NCBI GenBank assembly: GCA_965603205.1
Contig: CBFDCC010000009.1
Location: 62,001 to 126,000 of the forward strand
Direction of reading: 5' to 3'
Origin: Temperatibacter sp965603205
Lineage (GTDB): Bacteria; Pseudomonadota; Alphaproteobacteria; Sphingomonadales; Kordiimonadaceae
Length of the DNA: 64,000 nt
Part shown: positions 25,870-33,782 of the stretch, piece after piece
Position numbering within the stretch: the first letter of the stretch is position 1
Layout: each line of letters begins with the position of its first letter
The notes under the pieces: model-generated
Seen by the model: the letters and a program-made list of their open reading frames with translations, nothing else
What the model was told of the DNA's origin: nothing
Database searches by the model: none
Translations under genes and position numbers: made by a program

Positions 25870-26316
25870 TTATGAATTTAGTAGCGTGTGTTTGGCTTCA
25901 TTCAACTTTGCTGCCATCCAATCACTACCACCAGCATCTGGGTGGGCCTTTGTCATCAGTCTTTTATAAGCCGCTTTTATATCGTCTTCACTGCAGCCTT
26001 CACTTAAACCTAAGACCTCTAGAGCTTCTTTGCGTGTCATAATGTTATTACTATTAGGCCTTGCTGCAAATCCACCGCCGCCGCGCAGTTGCCTGCGTGC
26101 CCGCCAAGCAATAGGAACAACCACAAACAGTAATGGCAAAAAAGCGATATTCCCCCGTACAACACCTAGTATTAAGACAATACCAAGAGCAAACATCACG
26201 GCCAACACAACGCCTGCTAGGCTCTTTTTAGCTGATTCAGTGCTAGCATTTGCCCACCATTTAAGCAGGACAAAAACTAATAAAGCGATTACTAAACCGA
26301 TGAAGATAAAGGGCAT
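25870..26316 (-). CDS. Membrane-anchored J-domain protein
   Basis: A 148-residue protein. Two hydrophobic segments (about residues 1-20 and 32-70) anchor it in the membrane. The C-terminal ~60 residues are a J domain with the HPD motif in KAHPDAGGSDW, preceded by TRKEALEVLGL and AAYKRLM. The layout is like mitochondrial TIM14/Pam18 and bacterial J proteins of the DjlA or DjlC kind. It should stimulate a DnaK ATPase at the inner membrane. The start overlaps the mipZ stop by one base (TAATG), which ties its expression to MipZ. Confidence 0.82.
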   Translation of the reverse strand: MPFIFIGLVIALLVFVLLKWWANASTESAKKSLAGVVLAVMFALGIVLILGVVRGNIAFLPLLFVVVPIAWRARRQLRGGGGFAARPNSNNIMTRKEALEVLGLSEGCSEDDIKAAYKRLMTKAHPDAGGSDWMAAKLNEAKHTLLNS

Positions 26317-27188
26317 TAAGAAGCATCCTTTTTCTTGCGAAACGGTAAATTAAGCGAATCTATCATCCTGCGTAATTCTTGACGTGCTGCCACATGTGAC
26401 ATGCTCATACTCTTACCTTCTAAGGCACGTTGATTACTCAAATCAATCAATGTTAGACCCTTTAAAAATAACTCACGGTATATAACGCGCTCTCCAAGCC
26501 CTGCGATAAAACGGAACCCAATACGACGTGCTAATTGCTCTATGACAGCCTTTACATGCTCCATATTATTGGCGCGAAGAGACGACAAACGATTACGCAA
26601 AACTACCCATTCAATTGTGCTACCATCAACACTGGCGCGGCGCTGCCTAGCCTTCCATACCATTTCTGCATAGAAACTTGGTGCTAGAACTTCATGAGTT
26701 TCTGGATCAATTTTCGCTAACAGGTCCAAATCAACAAAACTATCGTTTACGGGCGTGATCAGCGTGTTGGCCGCTGTGTGCGCTAGGCGTGACAAGAATG
26801 TATCGCTACCAGGGCAATCAACAAGAATCACATCCACATGATTAGCCAATTCCATATAGGTTGTCTCAAAGTTTTGCTTTTCTTCACGCTCTGCCTCATC
26901 CTTATCTCTAAGCTCTGATCGAACAACCACACGCTCGGTTGGCATGGGAAGATCAAGGTCTGTTTCTTTTGCAAATTTTCTACGGTTTTCAATATAACGA
27001 GTTAAGCTCTGCTGACGTCCATCCAGATCAATTGTACCCACACTATATCCCTCTGATAACAGAGAGACTACAATATGCATCGACGTTGTAGATTTACCCG
27101 ATCCGCCTTTTTCATTACCAAGCACGATGAGATAGGGCTGATTATAGCCAGTCATTTTTTGTGACTTTTCTTGTTGTTGTGAAGGCAC
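26316..27188 (-). CDS. mipZ: Division-plane positioning ATPase MipZ
   Basis: A 290-residue ParA-type ATPase. It has a deviant Walker A (NEKGGSGKSTTS, residues ~25-36), a switch I-type DLDGRQQSL and a Walker B VDVILVDCPGSD. The long insertion with ENRRKFAKE and the family ending separate it from ParA and match MipZ, which forms a bipolar gradient and blocks FtsZ assembly away from midcell. The start is GTG at 27188, with AAGGAG six bases upstream; the internal ATG at 27155 is less likely. It is first in a two-gene operon with a J-domain protein. Confidence 0.9.
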   Translation of the reverse strand: MPSQQQEKSQKMTGYNQPYLIVLGNEKGGSGKSTTSMHIVVSLLSEGYSVGTIDLDGRQQSLTRYIENRRKFAKETDLDLPMPTERVVVRSELRDKDEAEREEKQNFETTYMELANHVDVILVDCPGSDTFLSRLAHTAANTLITPVNDSFVDLDLLAKIDPETHEVLAPSFYAEMVWKARQRRASVDGSTIEWVVLRNRLSSLRANNMEHVKAVIEQLARRIGFRFIAGLGERVIYRELFLKGLTLIDLSNQRALEGKSMSMSHVAARQELRRMIDSLNLPFRKKKDAS

Positions 27189-27309
27189 GCCTTACTCCTT
27201 AAATACACAAAACCATGTAAAATACATTTAAATATAATTGCCTTAGAAAACCCTATGGCCTTAATGTCAATATTTAGGTTATACTATAATATATTTTTAA
27301 ATGATGACA

Positions 27310-27329
27310 GCCGTTTTATCAAAAACGGC
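27310..27329. repeat. Inverted repeat in the mipZ / glucosaminidase divergent region
   Basis: GCCGTTTT and AAAACGGC form a perfect 8-bp inverted repeat around four bases, in the 182-base gap between the divergent mipZ and glucosaminidase genes. No T-run follows on either strand. It could be an operator shared by both genes or an mRNA hairpin in the glucosaminidase leader. Confidence 0.35.
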
Positions 27330-27370
27330 GGCAAAAAAACGATTTTATTTATAAAGCGAGGAAGCAAGAG

Positions 27371-28288
27371 TTGAGAAACAAACTCATCATATTCAACCTG
27401 TCTATTTTGATGGTTGCTATACCTACTTATATGGCGTGGCATTTGCTAAAATCCTCTCGTCCCATCTCATTTAAAGGCGATGAGGCTAATTATTTATCTC
27501 ACTTAAAACCGCCAAAATCCACGCAAAAGATAGAAGCTGCACTAAGCTATAAATTAGAAGTAATCGTTAAGGGCGGCGATACGGTTCCACGGGTTTTTAT
27601 GGTGCGTCTCCCTGAAAACTTACCGTTAATCAAACAAGTTAAAATAAAAAAGAAATTATTCACTGCAACGTTACTACCGTTGATTTTACGCGCGAATGAA
27701 TTAATCAGGCAGGACCGAACTGAGTTGATGCTGATGGCAAAAAAGCTAATGGCCAATAGTACTATTTCAAAACGAGAGCATCACTGGTTAGAAGAAATGC
27801 GTAATCGTTACCGTATGGACGGGCTATTAAATTCATTGCCTCTAATTAATAAGCTGCTTAAGCGTGTGGATATTATTCCTCCGTCATTAGCTCTTTCTCA
27901 GGCCGCTATTGAATCTGGCTGGGGCACTAGTTATTTCGCTCAAAAAGGCAACGCCCTATTCGGGCAATGGGTTTATGGCGATAACGCAAAGGGCATGTTA
28001 CCCAGGCGCCGTAACAAAGGGGCTAATCACAAAATAAAATCATTCGATTATTTGTTGGATAGTGTCAGCTCATATATGGTGAATCTCAATTCTCATAAGG
28101 CTTACCAAGAGCTTCGCAATAGAAGATTAGAACTGCGGGCGCATGACCTCCCCATTACAGGTAGTGCGCTCGCCCCTGCCCTTATTAGCTATAGTGAGCG
28201 TGGCCAACCTTATGTGAATGATCTATTATCTGTAATGAATTATAATAATTTCATTCAATTAGATAATGCCCAGTTAGAAGCCATATAA
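27371..28288 (+). CDS. Membrane-anchored glucosaminidase-domain protein (Bax-like)
   Basis: A 305-residue protein with an N-terminal membrane or signal segment (residues ~5-25) and a C-terminal beta-N-acetylglucosaminidase-like domain (residues ~160-300). The likely catalytic Glu is residue 181 in SQAAIESGWGTS, followed by GNALFGQW and SVSSYMVNLNSH, as in E. coli Bax. It probably trims peptidoglycan in the periplasm. The start is TTG with GAGGAAG upstream, and no alternative ATG precedes the signal segment. panC begins two bases after its stop. Confidence 0.82.
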   Translation: MRNKLIIFNLSILMVAIPTYMAWHLLKSSRPISFKGDEANYLSHLKPPKSTQKIEAALSYKLEVIVKGGDTVPRVFMVRLPENLPLIKQVKIKKKLFTATLLPLILRANELIRQDRTELMLMAKKLMANSTISKREHHWLEEMRNRYRMDGLLNSLPLINKLLKRVDIIPPSLALSQAAIESGWGTSYFAQKGNALFGQWVYGDNAKGMLPRRRNKGANHKIKSFDYLLDSVSSYMVNLNSHKAYQELRNRRLELRAHDLPITGSALAPALISYSERGQPYVNDLLSVMNYNNFIQLDNAQLEAI

Positions 28289-28290
28289 GC

Positions 28291-29178
28291 ATGACTAAAA
28301 AAATAAAAATAGTTAGAAGCATCAAAGATTTACGCGACACCTCTGCTTTATGGAAGCAGCAGGGATTACGTGTTGGTCTCGTGCCTACCATGGGTGCATT
28401 ACACCATGGACATCTATCTCTTGTTGATGAGCTAGCAGGCAAGTGTGACAAGGTAATTGTGTCTATTTTTGTCAACCCTACCCAGTTTAGCCAAGGCGAA
28501 GATTTAGATGCCTACCCCCGCCAAGAAAAAGACGATATAGATAAATTAAGTCGTCACTCTGCCGACCTTGTATTTATTCCTACTGTTGATGAAATGTACC
28601 CTAAAGGGGACTGTACGGTGGTTACCCTGACAAATACAGGTGAGACTGACAAGACCGGTAAGGCTGGCATCACGGAAATATTAGAAGGTGCTAATAGACC
28701 TGGCCATTTTGATGGAGTGGCAACTGTCGTTACTAAACTATTTCAGCAGAGCCAATGTGACATAGCCATATTTGGCGAGAAAGATTACCAGCAGCTTGCC
28801 GTCATCCGTCAGTTTACCCACGATTTACATATGCCGATTGAGATTATGGCGGGAACATTAGTCCGCGAGGATGATGGCCTCGCCGCCTCTTCACGTAATG
28901 TCTATTTGTCAAAGGACGAGCGTAAAATTGCCGCTAAGCTCAATGTGATTTTATCCGAGCTAGTTATATCCGTTTGTGGCGGCGCTGATTTACGCTTTGC
29001 TGAAAATGTAGCCACCCAAGCCTTATTAGACGCTGGATTTTTATCTGTGGATTACATCAGCATTGTTCACAAGGATAGTTTGCAATCTATCGATAGGATA
29101 GAGGGTGAATCCCGCGTGGTGGCCGCGGCCCATATTGGCAATGTTAGGCTACTGGATAATATGGCGATAAAGCCCTAG
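28291..29178 (+). CDS. panC: Pantoate--beta-alanine ligase
   Basis: A 295-residue pantothenate synthetase that joins pantoate and beta-alanine with ATP. Visible are the nucleotide-binding PTMGALHHGHLSL (31-43), SIFVNPTQF, the GRPGHFDGVATVV equivalent RPGHFDGVATVVTKLF, FGEKDYQQL and the KMSKS-like LAASSRNVYLS. Length is normal. No panB is present in this window. Its stop TAG overlaps the stop of the convergent DUF1489 gene, the two sharing the four bases CTAG (29175-29178). Confidence 0.95.
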   Translation: MTKKIKIVRSIKDLRDTSALWKQQGLRVGLVPTMGALHHGHLSLVDELAGKCDKVIVSIFVNPTQFSQGEDLDAYPRQEKDDIDKLSRHSADLVFIPTVDEMYPKGDCTVVTLTNTGETDKTGKAGITEILEGANRPGHFDGVATVVTKLFQQSQCDIAIFGEKDYQQLAVIRQFTHDLHMPIEIMAGTLVREDDGLAASSRNVYLSKDERKIAAKLNVILSELVISVCGGADLRFAENVATQALLDAGFLSVDYISIVHKDSLQSIDRIEGESRVVAAAHIGNVRLLDNMAIKP

Positions 29179-29609
29179 ATTAAACCTAGCTCTTTTAGCT
29201 CTGCGGCCATTTCTGGTGATATTTCATTTATCTCGCCACCTGACCCCACTGGCATATCATCAGGTACGTCAGCCGCAGGGAAATAGCGCCAGCCCTGAAA
29301 ACCGCGCCTTGGCACTGGAATAGTAGGAATAACTGTTGAGCTAACACATAAACGGCAGACTTTCTTACCCTCTGGTGTCTCCTCGCCATATATATCAATG
29401 AACGGTGTTCTGGCCGCTATTTTACCTTTTATAATCCAGTAAATAGAGCCGCCATCTAGTAATTCATCAGCTCGTTTTGGTGTATTGCGGGTCGGCACAG
29501 GGGTCACAGGACCATTATCTGGATCATCATAACCATAGGATAATAGTCGTGTCTGTAATTGATCTAGATGCTGCACACCTGCTGCAATTTTAATTAAATG
29601 GACAGTCAT
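29175..29609 (-). CDS. DUF1489 family protein
   Basis: A 144-residue soluble protein matching the alphaproteobacterial DUF1489 family: MTVHLIKIAAGVQHLD at the start, PKRADELLDGGSIYWIIKG in the middle, and RGFQGWRYFPAADVPDD near the end. Function is unknown. It starts three bases after the response-regulator gene and is the last gene of a mgtE-led minus-strand operon. Confidence 0.85.
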   Translation of the reverse strand: MTVHLIKIAAGVQHLDQLQTRLLSYGYDDPDNGPVTPVPTRNTPKRADELLDGGSIYWIIKGKIAARTPFIDIYGEETPEGKKVCRLCVSSTVIPTIPVPRRGFQGWRYFPAADVPDDMPVGSGGEINEISPEMAAELKELGLI

Positions 29610-29612
29610 TGA

Positions 29613-30401
29613 TTAATCATAATCCTGAAAATTTTGCAGTGGCACCATTCCAGCGCCAGCAAATCTTGAATCTCTACATAGAGTTTCAAACTCGCTAATA
29701 TTAAACGCGATCTCTAATTTCCAAGCCATATTCAGACGCTGAGTCACAGCATAAACCACATCAGGAAAACGAATGAAATCACCATAATGCTCACAGTGAT
29801 CAATGACAACCTTAGACAGCCGCCCTAAATAGACGACACGCTCAATATAACGCTCGCCAAAATTATCCGATACAGCATCTAACTCAGACCGCATTTGTCG
29901 CTCAACAGATTTAGCAATCATTTCGTCCATTTCCACCACATTAGCGATAGAAGGCAATTGATCACCCTTTAGGGATTTTGCATATAAAATTGCACGGCGT
30001 CTAATATCACTGGGCAGTCCTTTAAAACCGCTGGCAGTCCAAAAGGCGATACGGTTTCTGATCTTTTCAATAGGCAGGCCTTTTATAAGAAAATCATCTA
30101 CCCCCACATCAAGACCACTACGCACTGTTTCTATATTATCGTGCCCTGTTAAGAAAATAAAAGGCATAGTCTTTAACCCGCGATTCATGCATTCCTTTGC
30201 AAATTCAACACCGCCCTCGCCTGGCATTTCTAGATCACTGATCACCAGACACGGTTTATCCGATATAACCCGCGGAATGGCCTCGCTTACTGTTTCGGCA
30301 ATAATCGCGTTCAATCCCATTTGATTAACCGCCGCCGCATACATACGCACGATCACAGGATCATCATCCAGCAGTAGCACAGGGGGGAAATGTTGCTTCA
30401 T
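29613..30401 (-). CDS. Response regulator with an unassigned C-terminal domain
   Basis: A 262-residue protein. Residues 1-~125 are an intact receiver: DDD at 12-14, phospho-acceptor Asp56 in VISDLEMPGEGG, Thr in FLTGHD and Lys in FLIKGLP. The remaining ~135 residues are helical and show no DNA-binding, HD-GYP or GGDEF signature I can name. It sits seven bases downstream of mgtE and three upstream of DUF1489. No histidine kinase is adjacent, so its partner is unknown. Confidence 0.75.
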   Translation of the reverse strand: MKQHFPPVLLLDDDPVIVRMYAAAVNQMGLNAIIAETVSEAIPRVISDKPCLVISDLEMPGEGGVEFAKECMNRGLKTMPFIFLTGHDNIETVRSGLDVGVDDFLIKGLPIEKIRNRIAFWTASGFKGLPSDIRRRAILYAKSLKGDQLPSIANVVEMDEMIAKSVERQMRSELDAVSDNFGERYIERVVYLGRLSKVVIDHCEHYGDFIRFPDVVYAVTQRLNMAWKLEIAFNISEFETLCRDSRFAGAGMVPLQNFQDYD

Positions 30402-30408
30402 CGACCTA

Positions 30409-31836
30409 TTATACCATTCTTGGCAATACGGTTGCGGCTAGCCCTAAAAAGGCAAAGAAGCCAACGACATCAGTGATTGTTGTCACAAAAACACTGGACG
30501 CAATAGCTGGGTCAACATCAATCTTATCCAGACCCAGCGGAATTAAAATGCCACTAAGCCCCGCAAGGGCGATATTAAAGATCATGGCTGCGGCAAACAC
30601 CAGTGCGAGCATCTGATTATCAAACCAATACCACGCGATAGTGCCCGCTATAACCGCCAGCATTGAGCCGTTCAAAAAGGCAACAAAAAATTCACGCCAC
30701 ACCATGCGCCACGCATTGGTCGAACTTAATTCTTTGGTGGCAATTGCGCGCACAGCCACTGTCATGGTCTGCGTACCAGCATTGCCGCCCATGGATGCAA
30801 CAATCGGCATCAGGATAGCCAACGCCACTAAATTTTCAATCGTCGTATCAAATATGCCAATCACAAATGACGCGAGTACGGCCGTTAGCAGATTAACAAA
30901 TAACCATGTAAAACGATTTTTAGTCACCTCGAGAACACTGTCACCAATATCCTCCTCGATCACACCAGCCAGCGCCAAGATATCTTCTTCGGCCTCGTCC
31001 TCGATCACGTCAACAACATCATCAACGGTAATCATACCAACAAGCCGTCCTGCTTCGTCGGTCACTGCTGCCGATATCAGATTATATTTCGAGAATTGAT
31101 AAGCTACATCCTCTTGGTCCGATGTTACATTAATTAGATGCTGCTCTGTCTCCATGATATCTTTGAGCGCAACCGTACGATCAGAACGCATCAAGCGCGA
31201 CAACGGCACCCAACCCGTTGGTCTATGACTGGGATCCACAACAAAGACATCGTAAAACACCTCGGGCAAATCATCATCATCAGAGCGCAACAGATCAATG
31301 GTTTGACCAACAGTCCAATACGATGGCAGAGCAACCAGCTCACGCTGCATCAAACGCGCGGCAGAGTCCTCTGGATAGCGTAGACTTTCCTCAATGGCGA
31401 CACGGTCATCAGCTGACAACGCCGCCAGCACCTCGGTACGGTCGGCCTCATCCAATTCCTCAAGAACATAAACCGCGTCATCCGTTTCCATATCGGTTAC
31501 AGCGTCAGCTAGCTTTTCATTGGGGAGCTGCTCGTATAATTCGTCCTGTGCGGGCCCTTCGACCTCTGATAGTATGTCTGCCAGAAGCTCAGGGTCTAAC
31601 TTATCACCGATCAGGGCGATCAACGCCTTACGGTGATTTGAGGTTAAAACCTCTAGAAAGTTAGCGAAATCTGCTGCGTGCAGCGGCTCCAAAAGCTCAT
31701 ATGCCTTATCGGCATCACCAGCCTTTGTAACCGCGACAACATCTCTAACAAAACCACGGTCTTCGTGAAAATCTAGCTCTTCAATACCTTCATGATCTAT
31801 TGAGGCATTTTCTGAATCTATATTGTGATCAATCAT
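30409..31836 (-). CDS. mgtE: Magnesium transporter MgtE
   Basis: A 475-residue Mg2+ channel/transporter. It has an acidic N domain of superhelical repeats (LLEPLHAADFANFLEVL, then LPNEKLADAVTDM), two CBS domains (~residues 145-265, including VFVVDP and GMITVDDVVDVIEDE), the plug helix, and five membrane helices with the family signature LMPIVASMGGNAGTQT. The N domain and CBS pair sense internal Mg2+ and close the pore. GAGGAGGT lies before the ATG at 31836. It leads the operon with the response regulator and DUF1489. Confidence 0.95.
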   Translation of the reverse strand: MIDHNIDSENASIDHEGIEELDFHEDRGFVRDVVAVTKAGDADKAYELLEPLHAADFANFLEVLTSNHRKALIALIGDKLDPELLADILSEVEGPAQDELYEQLPNEKLADAVTDMETDDAVYVLEELDEADRTEVLAALSADDRVAIEESLRYPEDSAARLMQRELVALPSYWTVGQTIDLLRSDDDDLPEVFYDVFVVDPSHRPTGWVPLSRLMRSDRTVALKDIMETEQHLINVTSDQEDVAYQFSKYNLISAAVTDEAGRLVGMITVDDVVDVIEDEAEEDILALAGVIEEDIGDSVLEVTKNRFTWLFVNLLTAVLASFVIGIFDTTIENLVALAILMPIVASMGGNAGTQTMTVAVRAIATKELSSTNAWRMVWREFFVAFLNGSMLAVIAGTIAWYWFDNQMLALVFAAAMIFNIALAGLSGILIPLGLDKIDVDPAIASSVFVTTITDVVGFFAFLGLAATVLPRMV

Positions 31837-31974
31837 TCATACCTCCTCATCATTACACATTGAATCTAATGAGCCGAAACTATACGAGATTACGCGCCAA
31901 TGCCACCCCGTAAGGAAAAAAAGCATAAAGAATTTTGAAAAAGCAGTTTTACTGTCATTTCACCCGAGGAAGGT

Positions 31975-32103
31975 ATGACGGTTATTTTCCAAAATTGGTT
32001 ATTGGGCGATTTACAGTCACAGTATTACAGCGCCATAAAACCCCTTGCTCTATGCTTTTATTTACCTAATAATGAGATAAAACATAAGGGGTACAGGTCA
32101 TGA
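31975..32103 (+). CDS. Possible 42-residue upstream small ORF
   Basis: An open frame ATG(31975)-TGA(32103) with GAGG five bases ahead of the ATG. It ends by overlapping the start of the downstream secreted-protein gene as ATGA. The product has mixed composition (starts MTVIFQNWLLGDL) and matches nothing I know. A promoter-like pair lies inside it, which argues that this could be non-coding leader DNA instead. Confidence 0.22.
   Translation: MTVIFQNWLLGDLQSQYYSAIKPLALCFYLPNNEIKHKGYRS
32045..32072 (+). promoter_or_regulatory. Possible sigma-70 promoter of the secreted hydrolase-like gene
   Basis: TTGCTC at 32045-32050 and TAATAA at 32067-32072 with a 16-base spacer, placed about 28 bases before the ATG at 32100. 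It competes with the reading that a small ORF covers the same bases. Confidence 0.35.
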
Positions 32104-32783
32104 TATTAAAGTTACTTTTTTGCGGAATATTATTGATGTCATCTAATGTGGCAGCATCTGAGACATTTCTGACAGCCCCCCCAAGTCAACCTGACTTGAC
32201 CAAAAAATATTTATTTTACTTACATGGTGCAATTATAGAGCGTGGAGAGTTAAACCCAACACATCCCCAATTTGGGATTTATAACATGACCTCTATTAGA
32301 AATGCACTAAAACAAGAAGAAAATATAGTTTTAATAAGTGCCCAACGCGCCCCAAAAACAAATTCTAGAGAATATTCAAAACAACTTGCGCTTGAAATAC
32401 GTCAGTTATTGGCTCTAGGTGTTTCTGCGAGCAACATAACCATTGCAGGATTTTCCAAGGGTGGGGGGATCGCGATCCTAACTTCATCCCTCATGCAGCA
32501 TAAAGATATAAATTATGTATTTATGGCTTCTTGTAATAACAGGGTATTCTCCAACATGGATATAAAAGCTTCAGGTCGAGTTCTGTCAATATTTGAGACA
32601 AGTGATAACATTGGTATTTCTTGCACCCCTTTAATGGATAGAAGCCCCAGCGTCAGCCAGTTTAAAGAGATTCAACTTTCTACTGGTAAGCATCATGGGG
32701 CTTTTTACGTACCGCGTGCTCAATGGGTTAACCCTCTGCTTAATTGGGTTAAGGGCGTTGATTTGGGCGGACTTCCGCAATAG
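32100..32783 (+). CDS. Secreted alpha/beta-hydrolase-like protein
   Basis: A 227-residue protein with a cleavable signal peptide (about residues 1-19, ending VAAS). The mature part has an alpha/beta-hydrolase look: the strand YLFYLHGAIIERG, the nucleophile elbow AGFSKGGGIA, and a late His in TGKHHGAFYVP. Its small size leaves no lid domain. It could be a periplasmic esterase, but the substrate is unknown. It stands alone between mgtE (divergent) and a minus-strand PAS gene. Confidence 0.65.
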   Translation: MILKLLFCGILLMSSNVAASETFLTAPPSQPDLTKKYLFYLHGAIIERGELNPTHPQFGIYNMTSIRNALKQEENIVLISAQRAPKTNSREYSKQLALEIRQLLALGVSASNITIAGFSKGGGIAILTSSLMQHKDINYVFMASCNNRVFSNMDIKASGRVLSIFETSDNIGISCTPLMDRSPSVSQFKEIQLSTGKHHGAFYVPRAQWVNPLLNWVKGVDLGGLPQ

Positions 32784-32922
32784 TTTTTTGAAGGTTGCAG
32801 AGCTTATACATTTTTAGCAAGTCGTCGCGGGTCGGTATTTTCACATGCGGCATGTCTGCTTGCTGACCCAAAGCGGACATTAAGAAGTCGTTCAGAGCGT
32901 GAGCGAGCTCACAGATTTCTCA
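32749..32922 (-). pseudogene. Coding-like stretch, possible gene remnant
   Basis: On the minus strand a frame open from just after a stop at 32922-32920 reads ELAHALNDFLMSALGQQ followed by DMPHVKIPTRDDLLKMYKL and ends at 32749. It has protein-like composition but no proper start and overlaps the ends of both neighbours, including the PAS gene in another frame. It also contains a palindrome at 32852-32880. It could be a decayed gene end, or a chance frame through a repeat. Confidence 0.2.
32852..32880 (+). repeat. Imperfect palindrome between the hydrolase and PAS genes
   Basis: ATGTCTGCTT and AAGCGGACAT form a 10-bp inverted repeat with one G-T wobble around a 9-base loop. No T-run follows on either strand, so it is not a typical terminator. 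The shape suggests a dispersed palindromic intergenic element, but I find no second copy in this window. Confidence 0.5.
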
Positions 32923-33437
32923 AAAGAAATATGGATAAGTAATTTGTCAATATGGACGTGGTCTGTAGCCAGTGGGCAATATAAGGCAAAACTGCGCAAA
33001 AAGGGTAGCTTTTCAGATATGGCCTTGGAGGTTATTCCTAAAGGTTCACGCCTTTGTATACATTCTCCTCCAGCATCAAATATTGTTTGAACAACATATT
33101 CATTATCGAAGGCACTGACTAATCCTCCTGTATGCTCACCATAGACCCCAGTTAGCCCAGTGCCAATTAGAGCAGTGGTAAAATCGGTAACTTCATTACC
33201 ATTATAAATCAGATCCAAGATGGCTATGTTTGGAAGAATTTTTTGAAATGCGGCTGGGTTAAAGTCTTTGCGCGAAGGAATATGTTGCTTCTCTTCATTT
33301 TTCTGTTTCCACCAATCATGGAGGAGTTTGAAATGTGCAACCTCTTCTAGTTCGTCATTGCCTAGAATACGTCTTCTATAGTCCGAGACACTGTTCACGC
33401 CGTCGATACTTCTCTCATTTTGTTCAAATGAAGACAT
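32892..33437 (-). CDS. PAS_5 family PAS-domain protein
   Basis: A 181-residue protein that resembles the alphaproteobacterial PAS_5 family: LHDWWKQKNE, IPSRKDFNPAAFQKILPNI and LIGTGLTGVYGEHTGG. It is a single PAS-like sensory fold without an output domain, so it probably senses or docks for another protein. The role is unknown. It stands alone on the minus strand, with the tRNA-Leu gene upstream on the same strand. Confidence 0.78.
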   Translation of the reverse strand: MSSFEQNERSIDGVNSVSDYRRRILGNDELEEVAHFKLLHDWWKQKNEEKQHIPSRKDFNPAAFQKILPNIAILDLIYNGNEVTDFTTALIGTGLTGVYGEHTGGLVSAFDNEYVVQTIFDAGGECIQRREPLGITSKAISEKLPFLRSFALYCPLATDHVHIDKLLIHISFEKSVSSLTL

Positions 33438-33553
33438 GCTGGGTTAAACTCCACAATTAATACCTAAGTGATAGTATCAACTAAAGATAAAAAGTCAAAC
33501 CTTAGCGCGGTAAATAGCCGATAGAAGACTGAGCTGAGATTGAGCCAAAACAC

Positions 33554-33587
33554 AAAAAGCCAACCTATTAATTAGGCTGGCTTTTTT
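33554..33587 (-). terminator. Terminator downstream of tRNA-Leu
   Basis: A stem of AGCCAACCTA with TAGGCTGGCT (one mismatch) around a five-base AT loop, flanked by A5 and T6 so that it can act on either strand. It lies about 25 bases past the 3' end of the minus-strand tRNA gene. Confidence 0.8.
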
Positions 33588-33609
33588 GTTATTTAAAACA
33601 CCATTCAAT

Positions 33610-33698
33610 TGGTGCGGTCGAGAAGACTCGAACTTCCACGGGAAATTAATCCCACAGCGACCTCAACGCTGCGCGTCTACCAATTCCGCCACGACCGC
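33610..33698 (-). tRNA. tRNA-Leu (anticodon GAG)
   Basis: The minus strand folds as a complete cloverleaf with a long variable arm, as expected for tRNA-Leu. The acceptor stem is GCGGTCG/CGACCGC, the D arm contains GGTAGACGC, the anticodon stem is CAGCG/CGCTG with loop TTGAGGT (anticodon GAG), and the T loop is TTCGAGT. The 3' CCA is encoded (33610-33612). It reads CUC and CUU codons. A promoter-like pair is upstream and a terminator downstream, so it is a single-gene unit. Confidence 0.95.
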
Positions 33699-33719
33699 AC
33701 ACTTTGAATTGGTGTCGAC

Positions 33720-33748
33720 TAGCTAACATCCCTAAAGGCTGGGAGCAA
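33720..33748 (-). promoter_or_regulatory. Possible promoter of the tRNA-Leu gene
   Basis: On the minus strand TTGCTC (33748-33743) and TAGCTA (33725-33720) are 17 bases apart, ending about 20 bases before the tRNA 5' end. This spacing suits a short tRNA leader. Confidence 0.4.
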
Positions 33749-33782
33749 GATTATTTTGTAGGAAATGTGTAAAAAATCTACT

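Noticed and set aside
27310..27329. The GCCGTTTT/AAAACGGC repeat as a terminator
   Set aside because: No T-run follows on either strand and both neighbouring genes point away from it. It is kept only as an inverted repeat.
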